64,000 nt of DNA from [Bacillus] selenitireducens MLS10 (GTDB lineage: Bacteria; Bacillota; Bacilli; Bacillales; Salisediminibacteriaceae), in contig NC_014219.1 in NCBI RefSeq assembly GCF_000093085.1, forward strand, positions 2,348,384 to 2,412,383, in the 5' to 3' direction. A program made the translations under genes and the position numbers. The notes beneath the pieces are model-generated. The model did no database searches, was not told where the DNA came from, and saw only the letters and a program-made list of their open reading frames with translations. Of this stretch, positions 45,864 through 55,304 are shown one piece after another. The first letter of the stretch is position 1. Each line of letters opens with the position of its first letter.

Positions 45864-45965
45864 CAAATAATGTATGATTTTTTGACAAGTTGCTGTGGTA
45901 AATTATCAGAATTTCGTGTTAATATTGTATAATCAAACTATTCACACACACAGGAGTTGAGCGAA

Positions 45966-47576
45966 GTGAGCGCAAACACAAAAGAACGGACAGAGAACAA
46001 ACAATTTACAGTTTTGGTTTCCGACCAGATGAGCGAAGAAGGGTTAAAACCTGTCATTGAATCCGATGAAGTCAATGTGGTATTTGAAAACGTCTTGTCA
46101 ACAACCATCCCCCTTGAAGAAGTCGATGCATTAATCATCCGCAGTGCCACGACAGTAACTGCTGACATCATTCAGAAAATGCCGAACTTAAAGATCATTG
46201 GACGTGCTGGCGTCGGAGTGGACAATGTTGATTTGGATGCTGCAACTGCCAATGGTGTGGTTGTGGTGAATGCACCTGACGGTAACACCATCTCCACAGC
46301 CGAACACACCTTTGCCATGCTGGCATCCGTGGTTCGTAATATTCCACAAGCCAATCAGTCCATGAAAGAAGGACGATGGGATCGAAAATTGTATACGGGT
46401 ACTGAGTTATTTGGAAAAACACTCGGTATTGTCGGATTCGGCAGAATCGGCTCAGAAATCGCCTCAAGAGCACGCGCATTTAAAATGAATGTCGTTGCCT
46501 ACGATCCGTTTTTGACCGAATCAAGGGCAGAGAAAAACAAAGTGACGATCATGGACCTAGATGAACTGCTTGAATCAGCTGACTTCATCAGTGTCCACAC
46601 TCCTTTAACAAAAGAAACCAAAGGGATGATCAGCACTGAACGCCTCAAAAAAATGAAAAAAAATGCTTATTTATTGAACTGTGCCCGTGGCGGCATTATC
46701 GACGAAGATGCTTTGTATCAAGCCATTAAACAAGGTGACATCAAAGGTGCCGCCGTTGATGTATATGAAGAGGAACCTGCAAAGAATCATCCATTAACTG
46801 AACTTGACGAGGTTATTACAACCCCGCATATTGCTGCATCAACAGATGAAGCTCAGTTGAACGTAGCAGAACAGGTCGCTGTCGAAATCCTCGACTATCT
46901 GAAAGGGAAACCTGCACCGCACGCTCTGAACTTACCGCATATTGATGCCGATGAATTTGAAAAAATGGCACCCATCACTTCTCTTACGAAAGTTCTTGGT
47001 GAGACCGCCACACAACTCTTCCGCGAGCCCGTAAAAGAGGTGGAAATGCACTATGCTGGCGAACTTTCCCACCAGGAAACAGGTCTCTTTAATCGCAGTT
47101 TTCTTGCCGGTTTCTTTAAACACCGGGTTGATTCATATGTGAATGAAGTCAATGCGGTCGCAATCGCAAAGGAACGGGAAATCAATGTTTCCGAAAAGCA
47201 TACGAACGAATCTTACGGATACTCGAACATGATCGGCGCGACTATCCGGGGAGAAAAGCGCGAACTGTTCATCGTCGGCACATACAGCAAAGAGTTCGGC
47301 CCTAGAATTGTCAGAATTAATGAATTTTCATTTGAATTCCAGCCGGGTAAACATACACTGTTCGTTCAGCACAATGACCGCCCGGGTGTTATCGGTAAAG
47401 TCGGACAGCTCTTGGGTACCCATGACGTGAATATTGCTACAATGCAGGTTGGCCGTCATTCTGAAGGCGGGAAAGCCATTATGCTGCTCGGCACTGATAA
47501 AGCATGCAATGGTGATGTAATTACTGCATTCGAAACGTTTGATGAAGTGGAATCCGTCCAAACCATAGAACTCTAA
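45966..47576 (+). CDS. serA: D-3-phosphoglycerate dehydrogenase
   Basis: SerA oxidises 3-phosphoglycerate to 3-phosphohydroxypyruvate, the first step of serine synthesis. The 536-residue protein has a substrate/NAD core with GIVGFGRIGSEIASRA near residue 150, catalytic NCARGGIIDE near 235 and PHIAASTDEAQ near 285, then an intervening domain and a C-terminal ACT domain (HNDRPGVIGKVGQLLG near 467), making it the long three-domain type. A serine-rich acidic N-terminal tail of about 20 residues precedes the usual start. The GTG at 45966 follows AGGAG by nine bases; the TTG at 45957 is too close to the ribosome site. Confidence 0.95.
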   Translation: MSANTKERTENKQFTVLVSDQMSEEGLKPVIESDEVNVVFENVLSTTIPLEEVDALIIRSATTVTADIIQKMPNLKIIGRAGVGVDNVDLDAATANGVVVVNAPDGNTISTAEHTFAMLASVVRNIPQANQSMKEGRWDRKLYTGTELFGKTLGIVGFGRIGSEIASRARAFKMNVVAYDPFLTESRAEKNKVTIMDLDELLESADFISVHTPLTKETKGMISTERLKKMKKNAYLLNCARGGIIDEDALYQAIKQGDIKGAAVDVYEEEPAKNHPLTELDEVITTPHIAASTDEAQLNVAEQVAVEILDYLKGKPAPHALNLPHIDADEFEKMAPITSLTKVLGETATQLFREPVKEVEMHYAGELSHQETGLFNRSFLAGFFKHRVDSYVNEVNAVAIAKEREINVSEKHTNESYGYSNMIGATIRGEKRELFIVGTYSKEFGPRIVRINEFSFEFQPGKHTLFVQHNDRPGVIGKVGQLLGTHDVNIATMQVGRHSEGGKAIMLLGTDKACNGDVITAFETFDEVESVQTIEL

Positions 47577-47671
47577 CAGTCGATTTGAATTGCTCATCAT
47601 CAACATTTTATGATATGATTGTCGTCGATGTAACATAATTTCATAGAATAGAGAAAGGTTGTTGAGCATTA

Positions 47672-48424
47672 ATGATCAAAAGCGGTAAAAAAGCCTGGTT
47701 GGCTTTGCCACTCAGTGCAGTATTCGTCCTGAGTGCATGCAGTGGTAATGAAGAGGGAACGACTCTGTTGGATAATGAGAATGATAACGGAGCAGATCAA
47801 AGCGAAACAGAGGCATCCAATCAATCTGATCCATCAGCAGAACCTTCAGAAAGTGTTCTCAATCTCGAAGGAGATGTCGTTGCCACTGTCAATGGTGAAG
47901 ATATTCCAATGGCAAATCTCGAAATGCAGCTGCAACAGTATGAAATGATGTTTGCCCAACAGGGCATTGATTTTGAAGATGAGGAAAATATGGCTCTGCT
48001 TATGCAGATTCAAGAAGGCATTGTAGACGAATTAATCCAGCTTGAGCTCCTTGTTCAGGAAGCAGACAGTCAGAACATTCAAGCCGATGAAGATGAGGTT
48101 CAGGCAGAAATGGAACAGATTCGCAGCCAGTTTGACGATGACTTCGAAGAGGTTCTTGCCTCTCAAGGCTATACAGAAGACCTTCTGGAAAATGAAATCC
48201 GTGATTCATTAAAACTGAATCAGCTCCTTTCACCCGAATATATCGAAACCCTTGATTTTGAAGTGACAGATGAAGAACTCGAAGAGGCCTATGAACAACA
48301 GGCAGCTCAGAACCCTGAAATTGGCCCATTTGAAGATCTTCGCGATGATCTCGAACTTCAAGTTGTTCAATCAAAGTATCTCGAACAGCTTTACGAAGAT
48401 GCAGATATTGAAATCTTAATCTGA
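47672..48424 (+). CDS. SurA N-terminal domain lipoprotein
   Basis: A 250-residue lipoprotein: hydrophobic signal LPLSAVFVL then the lipobox LSAC with the lipidated cysteine near residue 23. A very acidic low-complexity linker (residues about 25-60) is followed by a SurA-like chaperone domain (VATVNGEDIPMANLE near 70 and helices after it). There is no parvulin isomerase domain, so it is probably a foldase-like chaperone without isomerase activity at the outer face of the membrane. The high Asp/Glu content suggests a salt-rich environment. Confidence 0.82.
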   Translation: MIKSGKKAWLALPLSAVFVLSACSGNEEGTTLLDNENDNGADQSETEASNQSDPSAEPSESVLNLEGDVVATVNGEDIPMANLEMQLQQYEMMFAQQGIDFEDEENMALLMQIQEGIVDELIQLELLVQEADSQNIQADEDEVQAEMEQIRSQFDDDFEEVLASQGYTEDLLENEIRDSLKLNQLLSPEYIETLDFEVTDEELEEAYEQQAAQNPEIGPFEDLRDDLELQVVQSKYLEQLYEDADIEILI

Positions 48425-48446
48425 ACCGGAAATCACGTTCAAAAGA

Positions 48447-48483
48447 ACAGGCCCCGAATCAATAATTCGGGGCCTGTTTTATG
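48447..48483. terminator. Bidirectional terminator between the lipoprotein and cobalamin genes
   Basis: A perfect 13-bp stem (ACAGGCCCCGAAT and its complement) with a CAATA loop. TTTTA follows on the plus strand and TTCTTTTG on the minus strand, so it can end both converging transcripts. Confidence 0.9.
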
Positions 48484-48488
48484 GTCAA

Positions 48489-49043
48489 TTATTCCGGCTG
48501 GTTACGTGATGCATCATAAAATGTATCTTCATAGCCCTCTCTGACATTGACAACCCGTGAAGCTGAGAAGAAATAATCCGAAAGTCTGTTCATATAAGGA
48601 ATTGCTGCAGGGGGGATCTGTTCCTCATGCGCAACATCCACAATACGCCGCTCTGCACGCCTTGCGACCGTTCTGCACTGATGCAGATAAGCTGCACCGC
48701 TTTGTCCACCCGGAAGAATGAAACGTTCTAGTGGCGGTGACTCCTCCCAATATACATCAATTCGATCCTCGAGATCCGTGATGAATGCTTCTTGCATATA
48801 ATACGTGTCTCTGTCGGTGACGTTAGCCAAATCACCGCCCAAATCAAATAATTCCTGCTGTATTTTTTTCAGGTCCTTCCTGATATCTGCATGCTGATCC
48901 GAAAGGTGGATTAACGTGACACCAATCAGGCTGTTCAATTCATCCACTGTGCCATATGCTTCAACTCTCATGTCTGTTTTGGGCACTTTTTTTCCGATTA
49001 GATGTGTGTTTCCTTCATCTCCTGATTTCGTATAAATTTTCAC
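48489..49043 (-). CDS. Cob(I)alamin adenosyltransferase, PduO type
   Basis: A 184-residue enzyme that makes adenosylcobalamin from ATP and reduced cobalamin. The ATP-binding motif TKSGDEGNTHLIGKK is at residues 5-19, RVEAYGTVDELNSLIG near 26-41, and the C-terminal RTVARRAERRI near 125 holds the conserved arginines. The GTG at 49043 follows GAGGAGG by eight bases. Adenosylcobalamin is the ligand expected for the CarH-like regulator at 33946-34857. The gene stands alone against the moaB gene with a divergent start. Confidence 0.93.
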   Translation of the reverse strand: MKIYTKSGDEGNTHLIGKKVPKTDMRVEAYGTVDELNSLIGVTLIHLSDQHADIRKDLKKIQQELFDLGGDLANVTDRDTYYMQEAFITDLEDRIDVYWEESPPLERFILPGGQSGAAYLHQCRTVARRAERRIVDVAHEEQIPPAAIPYMNRLSDYFFSASRVVNVREGYEDTFYDASRNQPE

Positions 49044-49160
49044 TATTAAAGCCTCCTCATAAATTGCATACAAATAGCATACCCCGAAACCAACTCTGTT
49101 TGCAATTATTTACGTGCCAATGGATAATAGAGATATCCGAACGAAAGGAATGATGCATGC

Positions 49161-49673
49161 ATGAGTGTCGAAGAACATAAAAAAGAAGCACCGGAACGGG
49201 TTGTCTGTATGATCCTGACGGTATCAGACACACGAACGAAAGAAACAGACAAGAGTGGTCATCTGATGAAAACAAAACTTGAAGATGCAGGACATGCTGT
49301 ATATCGTCATGAAATCGTGAAAGACGACTACAGCGGCATTCAGAAGTGGGTTCGTTTTGCTGATCAGCACGATGAAATAGAAGCACTACTGATTAATGGC
49401 GGAACCGGTATCACATTCAGAGATACAACCTATGAAGCCGTCTCTGACATGCTTGATAAAGAGCTTCCGGGCTTTGGTGAACTGTTTCGCTACTTGAGTT
49501 TCGAAAAAGACATTGGTCCTGCAGCCATGCTGTCACGTGCGACGGCTGGCGTCCGAGGTCAAACGGCTGTATTTTCAACACCCGGCTCATCAGGAGCTGT
49601 CAAACTTGCAATGGATCAGCTTATCATTCCAGAACTTGCCCACATGATGAGAGAAATCTATAAAGATCTCTAA
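49161..49673 (+). CDS. moaB: Molybdenum cofactor biosynthesis protein MoaB
   Basis: A 170-residue MoaB/MogA-family protein that adenylates molybdopterin or helps insert metal. It has VCMILTVSDTRTKETDKSG near residue 15, LLINGGTGITFRDTTYE near 76 and the C-terminal STPGSSGAVKLAMDQLIIPEL near 139. These are the MPT-binding signatures. It suggests that the cell makes molybdenum enzymes, in line with the orphan Fe-S/cytochrome b module and anaerobic respiration. Confidence 0.94.
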   Translation: MSVEEHKKEAPERVVCMILTVSDTRTKETDKSGHLMKTKLEDAGHAVYRHEIVKDDYSGIQKWVRFADQHDEIEALLINGGTGITFRDTTYEAVSDMLDKELPGFGELFRYLSFEKDIGPAAMLSRATAGVRGQTAVFSTPGSSGAVKLAMDQLIIPELAHMMREIYKDL

Positions 49674-49690
49674 CAGCAATACAGAACTAA

Positions 49691-49733
49691 AAAAGATCCA
49701 AGAGCATTTCCTTTATGCTCTTGGATCTTTACA
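49691..49733. terminator. Bidirectional terminator between moaB and resE
   Basis: A perfect 16-bp stem (AAAGATCCAAGAGCAT and its complement) with a seven-base loop. On the minus strand it is followed by six T residues, which serves resE; on the plus strand it serves moaB. Confidence 0.92.
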
Positions 49734-49757
49734 TTTGAAATTTCAGTTGCCACATAT

Positions 49758-51569
49758 TTAGGACGTCAGTTCATTCACATCTTCTCCCTGCGAGAACGGA
49801 AGAAACACGGAGAACGTCGTGCCCTCTCCCATTCTGCTGTGTGCAGATACTCTCCCTTTGTGGGCTTCAACGATGTTCTTCACGATCGCAAGACCCAAAC
49901 CGGTTCCCGCTCTGCCTCTCGTTCTTGCTTTATCCGCTTTATAAAACCGTTCAAAGACAAACGGCAGATCCTCTTCGGGTATTCCGGCTCCTGTATCCTC
50001 CACATCAAGCCTGAAGCCTGCAGGCAGCTCCTCGAGACGGAGCTTAACCGAACCATTAACCGATGTATAGCGTATGGCATTATCAATCAGATTCGTCATG
50101 ACCTGTTCAATTCTGTCAGGATCGACATATGCTTCTGTGTCTGATTGATCGATTTCCCCCATCAGTTCTACGTTATTATCGTCGGCAACACCTTGAAATT
50201 TACGTGAGATTCGTTCCACAAACTCAGTCATGTTCACCGGCTCAAGATTCAACCGAATATGGCCTGCTTCAATACGCGCAAGATCCAGTAATTCATTCAC
50301 AAGTCTGCCCATTCGAAGTGATTCATCATAAATAATCTGAGCAAGTTCTTTTTTCTCTTCATCACTTCCCGCAACGTCATCAATTATGGCCTCACTGTAT
50401 CCCTGCAGCATGGAAATCGGCGTCCTTAATTCATGAGAAACATTGGCAATAAAATCTTTACGCAATTTATCATGAAGCCGCTCTTCTGTCATATCTCGCA
50501 TGACGGCTACTGCTCCGCGAACATGATATTGATCGTACAGTGGTGTCATCAGGATTACCCAGCTTCTCCCTTGTACGTCCACTTCTCCCATTTGTTCCTG
50601 TTCTTCAGAAACAACTTTCTCAAACAGATTTTGCAGCTCTTCCGGCAATTGGCCTGACTCTTCTGTGACATAGCCCTGTTCGTATAACCATGCCCCGATG
50701 AATTCATTCGCCGGAGGATTCGTAACCATCACGCCACCGTCACGGTCGAGCGTAATCACACCATCTGCCATGGACGACAAAATTCTCGAAAGCTGCTCTT
50801 TCTCCTGGTTTAATGCGTTGAGATTGGTGTTCAGCGCACGGGCCATCCGATTAAAGGCAATACCAAGCAACCCGATTTCATCGTTTGTCAATATTGGCAC
50901 CTTCGTATCAAAATTTCCTTTAGCCACTTCAAGAGAGGCTTTGCGCATCCTTCTTAACGGCGCAGTAATTCTTGTCGTCAGGAAAAAGGCGAAGACGGTT
51001 GTCAATATGATGGCTATGCCTGCAGAAAGCAGAATAATACTGGTCGTTTGGCTCGTCGCTTCCTCGACAACATCAAGAGATTGATAAAGAAACACGGCCC
51101 CAATTTCACCGTCGGGAAATTGAACGGGTGTCCCGACAACCATTAATTCTTCGGTACCCTCTTCCCCGATTGACTCAAATAAATAATCGCCTTCTGTAGC
51201 AATCGATTCCTGTTCAAAAATGACTCGTGAAAGCACATCATCTTCATAGAAAACCTGTATCGGCAGTTGCGCTCCTGAAAAAACCTGTTCTGTGTACCAG
51301 TATTGCTCTTGATCGAGAATAATCACTGCCTGTGCCTCATACGTTTCAGAGATCGTTTCCGCCATAGCGAGAACACGATTCTGCGTATCATCATCTTCAA
51401 TCACAGACCCGATCAGGCTTGCATGACTCATTAATTCGTTCTCTGCACGTTCGGTATGAAACCGTTCAAAATATTGCAATAAGAGAATAGTCAAAATAAG
51501 CAGGACCACAGATACCAGTAACAGTATCGTGATCCACAGCTTACCTACGACGCTGCGCCAAAACATCAT
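49758..51569 (-). CDS. resE: Sensor histidine kinase ResE
   Basis: A 603-residue membrane sensor. It has two membrane helices around residues 10-30 and 180-205 enclosing an extracellular sensor domain, a HAMP domain (ITAPLRRMRKASLEVAKGNFD near 207), a PAS domain, the phosphorylated histidine in FIANVSHELRTPISMLQGYSE near 376, and the ATPase boxes NLIDNAIRYTS, DTGAGIPEED and GTGLGLAIVKNIVE. It pairs with ResD to switch on respiratory and anaerobic genes. Signal sensed in B. subtilis is oxygen limitation and nitric oxide. Confidence 0.95.
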   Translation of the reverse strand: MMFWRSVVGKLWITILLLVSVVLLILTILLLQYFERFHTERAENELMSHASLIGSVIEDDDTQNRVLAMAETISETYEAQAVIILDQEQYWYTEQVFSGAQLPIQVFYEDDVLSRVIFEQESIATEGDYLFESIGEEGTEELMVVGTPVQFPDGEIGAVFLYQSLDVVEEATSQTTSIILLSAGIAIILTTVFAFFLTTRITAPLRRMRKASLEVAKGNFDTKVPILTNDEIGLLGIAFNRMARALNTNLNALNQEKEQLSRILSSMADGVITLDRDGGVMVTNPPANEFIGAWLYEQGYVTEESGQLPEELQNLFEKVVSEEQEQMGEVDVQGRSWVILMTPLYDQYHVRGAVAVMRDMTEERLHDKLRKDFIANVSHELRTPISMLQGYSEAIIDDVAGSDEEKKELAQIIYDESLRMGRLVNELLDLARIEAGHIRLNLEPVNMTEFVERISRKFQGVADDNNVELMGEIDQSDTEAYVDPDRIEQVMTNLIDNAIRYTSVNGSVKLRLEELPAGFRLDVEDTGAGIPEEDLPFVFERFYKADKARTRGRAGTGLGLAIVKNIVEAHKGRVSAHSRMGEGTTFSVFLPFSQGEDVNELTS

Positions 51570-51571
51570 GT

Positions 51572-52285
51572 TTACTTCACAGCCTCGAACTTATATCCGA
51601 CTCCCCATACAGTGGAAATCATATTGCCCGCCTCGGGAGAAACTTTATTCAGTTTTTCCCGTAAACGCTTCACATGCGTGTCAACCGTCCGCAGGTCTCC
51701 GAAAAACTCATAATTCCATACGTCTTTCAAAAGCTGTTCTCTTGCAAATACTTTATCTGGGGCAGAGGCAAGATAATGCAAAAGCTCATATTCTTTTGGC
51801 GTGAGACTGATGTGTTTATCGTCAGCCGTTACCCGATGCGCATCATTATCGATTGTGAGATGCGGAAAGACAAGGACGTCTTTCGTGCTTGTTTCGGTCT
51901 GAAGAAAAGCGGTAGTCGAAGCTCTTCGAAGCAGTGCCTTTACTCTGAGCACGACTTCCCTCGGGCTGAATGGCTTCACGATATAATCGTCCGTGCCTGC
52001 TTCAAAGCCCTGAACCCGGTTGGCTTCTTCTCCTTTTGCCGTTAACATGACGATCGGTGTCGCTTTTTGTTTTCTGATTTTTTCACAAACCTCGATGCCA
52101 TCCATTCCCGGCATCATCAAATCGAGTACAATAAGGTCATAATCATAGTCCAACGCTTTTTTTAAAGCGATCTCTCCGTTCTCTGCATCATCGACATCAT
52201 AATTCTCCCGTTCGAGATACATTTTTAATAACCTGCGAATCCGTTCTTCGTCATCCACAACGAGAATTCTGGCATCTGTAGACAT
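51572..52285 (-). CDS. resD: Response regulator ResD
   Basis: A 237-residue OmpR-family regulator with a receiver domain (acidic pocket ILVVDDEERIRRLL, phosphorylated aspartate in LIVLDLMMPGMDG near residue 57, lysine in YIVKPFSPREV) and a winged-helix DNA-binding domain (RTVDTHVKRLREKL near 199). The ATG at 52285 follows GGAG by nine bases. ResD of B. subtilis activates ctaA, resA, fnr and nitrite and nitrate respiration genes. The upstream gap (52292-52433) has a TTGTGAAC sequence similar to ResD half-sites, which could point to self-control. Confidence 0.95.
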   Translation of the reverse strand: MSTDARILVVDDEERIRRLLKMYLERENYDVDDAENGEIALKKALDYDYDLIVLDLMMPGMDGIEVCEKIRKQKATPIVMLTAKGEEANRVQGFEAGTDDYIVKPFSPREVVLRVKALLRRASTTAFLQTETSTKDVLVFPHLTIDNDAHRVTADDKHISLTPKEYELLHYLASAPDKVFAREQLLKDVWNYEFFGDLRTVDTHVKRLREKLNKVSPEAGNMISTVWGVGYKFEAVK

Positions 52286-52392
52286 AGACAATATCTCCTC
52301 TCTTTCTTTACCAAATTACATATTGCTTCAATGAAATGTTCACAATTTTATTGTAACACGACCGGTTTAAGAATTGTATAATCATTACCTTT

Positions 52393-52430
52393 CAAAAAAG
52401 AGACGTAAGCTGAGTTAACGTCTCTTTTCT
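52393..52430 (-). terminator. Terminator after resC
   Basis: AAAAGAGACGT and ACGTCTCTTTT form a perfect 11-bp stem followed by TTTGAAA on the minus strand. It separates resABC from resDE, as in B. subtilis. Confidence 0.9.
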
Positions 52431-52433
52431 GTA

Positions 52434-53621
52434 TTAAGCTGCGTAGGAATGCAGACCCGCGATCACCAGGTTCACAAAAATCAGGTTAAACATGATAATG
52501 ATAAAACCGATCACGACAAGCCACGCACTCTTTTCACCATGCCATCCTCTTGAGAGGCGAAGATGCAAATAGGCTGCATAGAACAAGAACGTAATCAATG
52601 CCCATACTTCTTTTGGATCCCAACCCCAAAATCGGGTCCATGCAATTTGGGCCCAGATCATCGCAAAAATCAATGCTCCTAGAGTAAAGACCGGAAACCC
52701 AATCGCAACTGCTCTGTAACTGATCTCATCCAGTGTGTTCAGATTTATTTTCTTCAACAGGGGCTGTACAATGGCACCCGTCGGTTTTTTAAACACGAGA
52801 CGAATCAGCCAGTAAATAATCAGACCAGTGGTCATGGACCATAAGACTGTATTCAGATCTGCGCTTTCAATAATCGCAGGAGCTGAAACAAGCGGATTCA
52901 TTCCCTGATCACTGATCAGCTCCCCTTCGTTCGGTCCAATGATTGGAGGGAATGAGTAGGTGATCTCTGCTTCTACCCCATTTTCGTTAATATAAGAGAA
53001 CTCTGCCTGGTAATCGGCCAGATTAAATCCCATGCTCAGTATGACGTAAACCAAGGTGGAAAGAACCGAATACTGGACGATTTCAATCCCTGTTCTGCTT
53101 TTTGAAGAGCGTGAAAAATCAATCGAAGCAAGTAAGTAAATCAACCCTGCCACAAAGGACACACCCAGAATCCCTTGACCAATCACCGTTGTTATTACGT
53201 GAATCGCGAGCCAATTAGACTGCAGTGCAGGTATCAGTGGCTGAACCTCAGTCGGAAACATGGACGCGTAAGCAATAATCAGCATCACAACAGGCATAGT
53301 AAAAAGACCAAGGTAATTGTTCTTGTAAATCGGATGAATGATGACAAAAGCCAGTGCAACTGCGATTCCAAGAGCTGTCGTATATTCAAACATGTTACTG
53401 ACCGGAGCAAATCCGGCAACATACCAGCGCGTGAAGAAATAGCCTAGTGACAGTGCGACTGCTATGACAGCCGTAATATAACCAAAGAACCCGGATTTAT
53501 TCGCTTCTGCTCCAGAGCGGTCCCTGAATTTTCTCCCCGTGATCGCAACGGAGAAGAAGAGGGTCGAAGCAAAATAAAAGAAAAACGCTCCGAAAATGAG
53601 GTTGGTGCTAAGTTGTGCCAT
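52434..53621 (-). CDS. resC: Cytochrome c biogenesis protein CcsA (ResC)
   Basis: A 395-residue membrane protein of eight or more helices that works with ResB in system II cytochrome c assembly, handling haem. The tryptophan-rich motif is ARFWGWDPKEVWALI-like (TRFWGWDPKEVWALITFLFY near residue 320). External histidines in HVITTVIGQG near 145 and HLRLSRGWHGEKSAW near 350 fit the haem ligands. The start overlaps resB by 14 bases; the ATG at 53621 is preferred, with an ATG at 53633 close to the ribosome site as the alternative. Confidence 0.93.
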   Translation of the reverse strand: MAQLSTNLIFGAFFFYFASTLFFSVAITGRKFRDRSGAEANKSGFFGYITAVIAVALSLGYFFTRWYVAGFAPVSNMFEYTTALGIAVALAFVIIHPIYKNNYLGLFTMPVVMLIIAYASMFPTEVQPLIPALQSNWLAIHVITTVIGQGILGVSFVAGLIYLLASIDFSRSSKSRTGIEIVQYSVLSTLVYVILSMGFNLADYQAEFSYINENGVEAEITYSFPPIIGPNEGELISDQGMNPLVSAPAIIESADLNTVLWSMTTGLIIYWLIRLVFKKPTGAIVQPLLKKINLNTLDEISYRAVAIGFPVFTLGALIFAMIWAQIAWTRFWGWDPKEVWALITFLFYAAYLHLRLSRGWHGEKSAWLVVIGFIIIMFNLIFVNLVIAGLHSYAA

Positions 53622-55287
53622 GAGTGCCGCCATCTCCTTCTTTTTCCTCTTCATTTGCCTGTTCATCTGCCTGATCAATAGGCTCAGGAATAGTTGTATC
53701 TTTTAAAACAAACTCAAAATCTTTTTTGAGTGAATGCCAATTTTTATTTGCATGACCGGCAATAAGAAGCTTTCCGTCTTTTTCTCTGATCCATATTCTA
53801 CGGTGATGCCAGTACGAACCCTGAATCAGACCAATCATAAATATCGTACCTCCGGCAATAAGGATCGGAAGCGTGCGGTCACGACGTACGGTCAAACCGG
53901 TTACATTGACCATCTCAACATCCGTCATCCGAATGGTATGATCATGGTCACCATTCAGTGCTTCATTCACCTGAACACCGATTAAACTCAGCTCTCCTCT
54001 CCCCTCAACAGGCTCCACATCAGGGGCAAAGACTTCAAAAATAATTCGTGGATTATCGGGGACACGGTTCAGTGTAGTTGGCTCATTTTGGTCATTGATT
54101 AAGAAATTAGGGAAGTATTCCACAATTTCAACCCGATAGCCATTATCAAACTCATAGCTCATCTGAGGATCGTTCAGATCAACTTCAAAGGTGAGATCCT
54201 GCTGCTCCTCATCACTTAAATCCTCTCCTTCAATTCTGAAGGTAAACTGTGAGAGTTCATTCAACTTATAATCAACCTGATAAAGTGAGAAGCCTTCAAA
54301 GTTAAGGGGGTCATTCACACGTATATCGTATGATTTGATCTCTTCAAGCTCTGCATCGCTTCCAATAGCGCCTTCTGTGGACTGTTTAAACAGCGTCGCA
54401 CTCGTCTGATATGTCTTTACAACCGGATCCACGGCATTCATTAATGCTTCCCCGAAAACGGGATCCTCTTCATCATAGAGTTCAACGAGGAACTGATCAT
54501 TTCGAAGAAAATACTCTCCTTCAGTTCCGCGAATGACTTCTGTTTCTCCTTCTCGAACCCATACGTAATCATCAAGATACATTTCTGGGAAGAGACGAAG
54601 TAATCCGCCGATTAAAAAGAGGATCAGCCCGATATGATTGACGTAGGGGCCCCACCTCGAAAAGCGATTTTTTTCTGCAAGAAGGGCACTGCCTTCTTTT
54701 CGAATCGAATAATTCTTCTGCTTCAGACGGGATTCAATCAATTCAGTGTGCTCATCGAATGCATCCGATTCTTCACTTCTCGTAAACAGCCTCTGACGTT
54801 CGAGAAACTTCTCATGACGATCGACACGCTGCGTCTTTAATGCACGGTACAATGGCACAACTCTGTCAAGACTGCAAATGACAAGAGAAATGCCCAATGC
54901 AGCCAAAATAAGCGTATACCACCATGAGCTGTATAAATTGTGGAAGCCAAGCTGATAATAAAGTTGCCCGAATACCCCATATTCATTTTGATAATATGTT
55001 GTGGCTGATTCTCCGCGGGGGAGGTACATTTCCTGAGGAAAGATGGTGCCGATTGCAGAAGCAAGAAGCAATACGACGATAATCCAAATTCCAACTTTTA
55101 CCGACGAGAAAAAGTTCCATATTTTATCAACGATGTTTTTTTTGTATGTTTGTGAACGTCTCGCAACGCCTTCGTAGCGCATGTTCGCAAGATTACCCTC
55201 TTCTTCAATGAGGGGCTTACCGCATGACTCACACAAATACGTGCCATATGGGTTCACATGGCCGCATTCACACTTCACTTTATCCAT
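53608..55287 (-). CDS. resB: Cytochrome c biogenesis protein ResB
   Basis: A 559-residue membrane protein of the ResB/Ccs1 family. It starts with a zinc-ribbon-like segment KCECGHVNPYGTYLCESCG, and then has four membrane helices, the first SSVKVGIWIIVVLLLASAIG near residue 65, with a large extracellular domain between helices 3 and 4. The C-terminal helix is PILIAGGTIFMIGLIQGSYW near 487. It holds apocytochrome and haem at the membrane face. The size and N-terminal ribbon match B. subtilis ResB. Confidence 0.94.
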   Translation of the reverse strand: MDKVKCECGHVNPYGTYLCESCGKPLIEEEGNLANMRYEGVARRSQTYKKNIVDKIWNFFSSVKVGIWIIVVLLLASAIGTIFPQEMYLPRGESATTYYQNEYGVFGQLYYQLGFHNLYSSWWYTLILAALGISLVICSLDRVVPLYRALKTQRVDRHEKFLERQRLFTRSEESDAFDEHTELIESRLKQKNYSIRKEGSALLAEKNRFSRWGPYVNHIGLILFLIGGLLRLFPEMYLDDYVWVREGETEVIRGTEGEYFLRNDQFLVELYDEEDPVFGEALMNAVDPVVKTYQTSATLFKQSTEGAIGSDAELEEIKSYDIRVNDPLNFEGFSLYQVDYKLNELSQFTFRIEGEDLSDEEQQDLTFEVDLNDPQMSYEFDNGYRVEIVEYFPNFLINDQNEPTTLNRVPDNPRIIFEVFAPDVEPVEGRGELSLIGVQVNEALNGDHDHTIRMTDVEMVNVTGLTVRRDRTLPILIAGGTIFMIGLIQGSYWHHRRIWIREKDGKLLIAGHANKNWHSLKKDFEFVLKDTTIPEPIDQADEQANEEEKEGDGGTHGTT

Positions 55288-55304
55288 TCAAAAGCCCTCC
55301 ACAT

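Larger units (their letters stand above)
45582..45965. other. Divergent intergenic region gntR-serA (384 bp)
   Basis: The gap contains a good minus-strand promoter for gntR, a perfect cre match and a -10 for serA (TATAAT at 45928-45933 with no clear -35). No open frame or structured RNA was recognised. Confidence 0.7.
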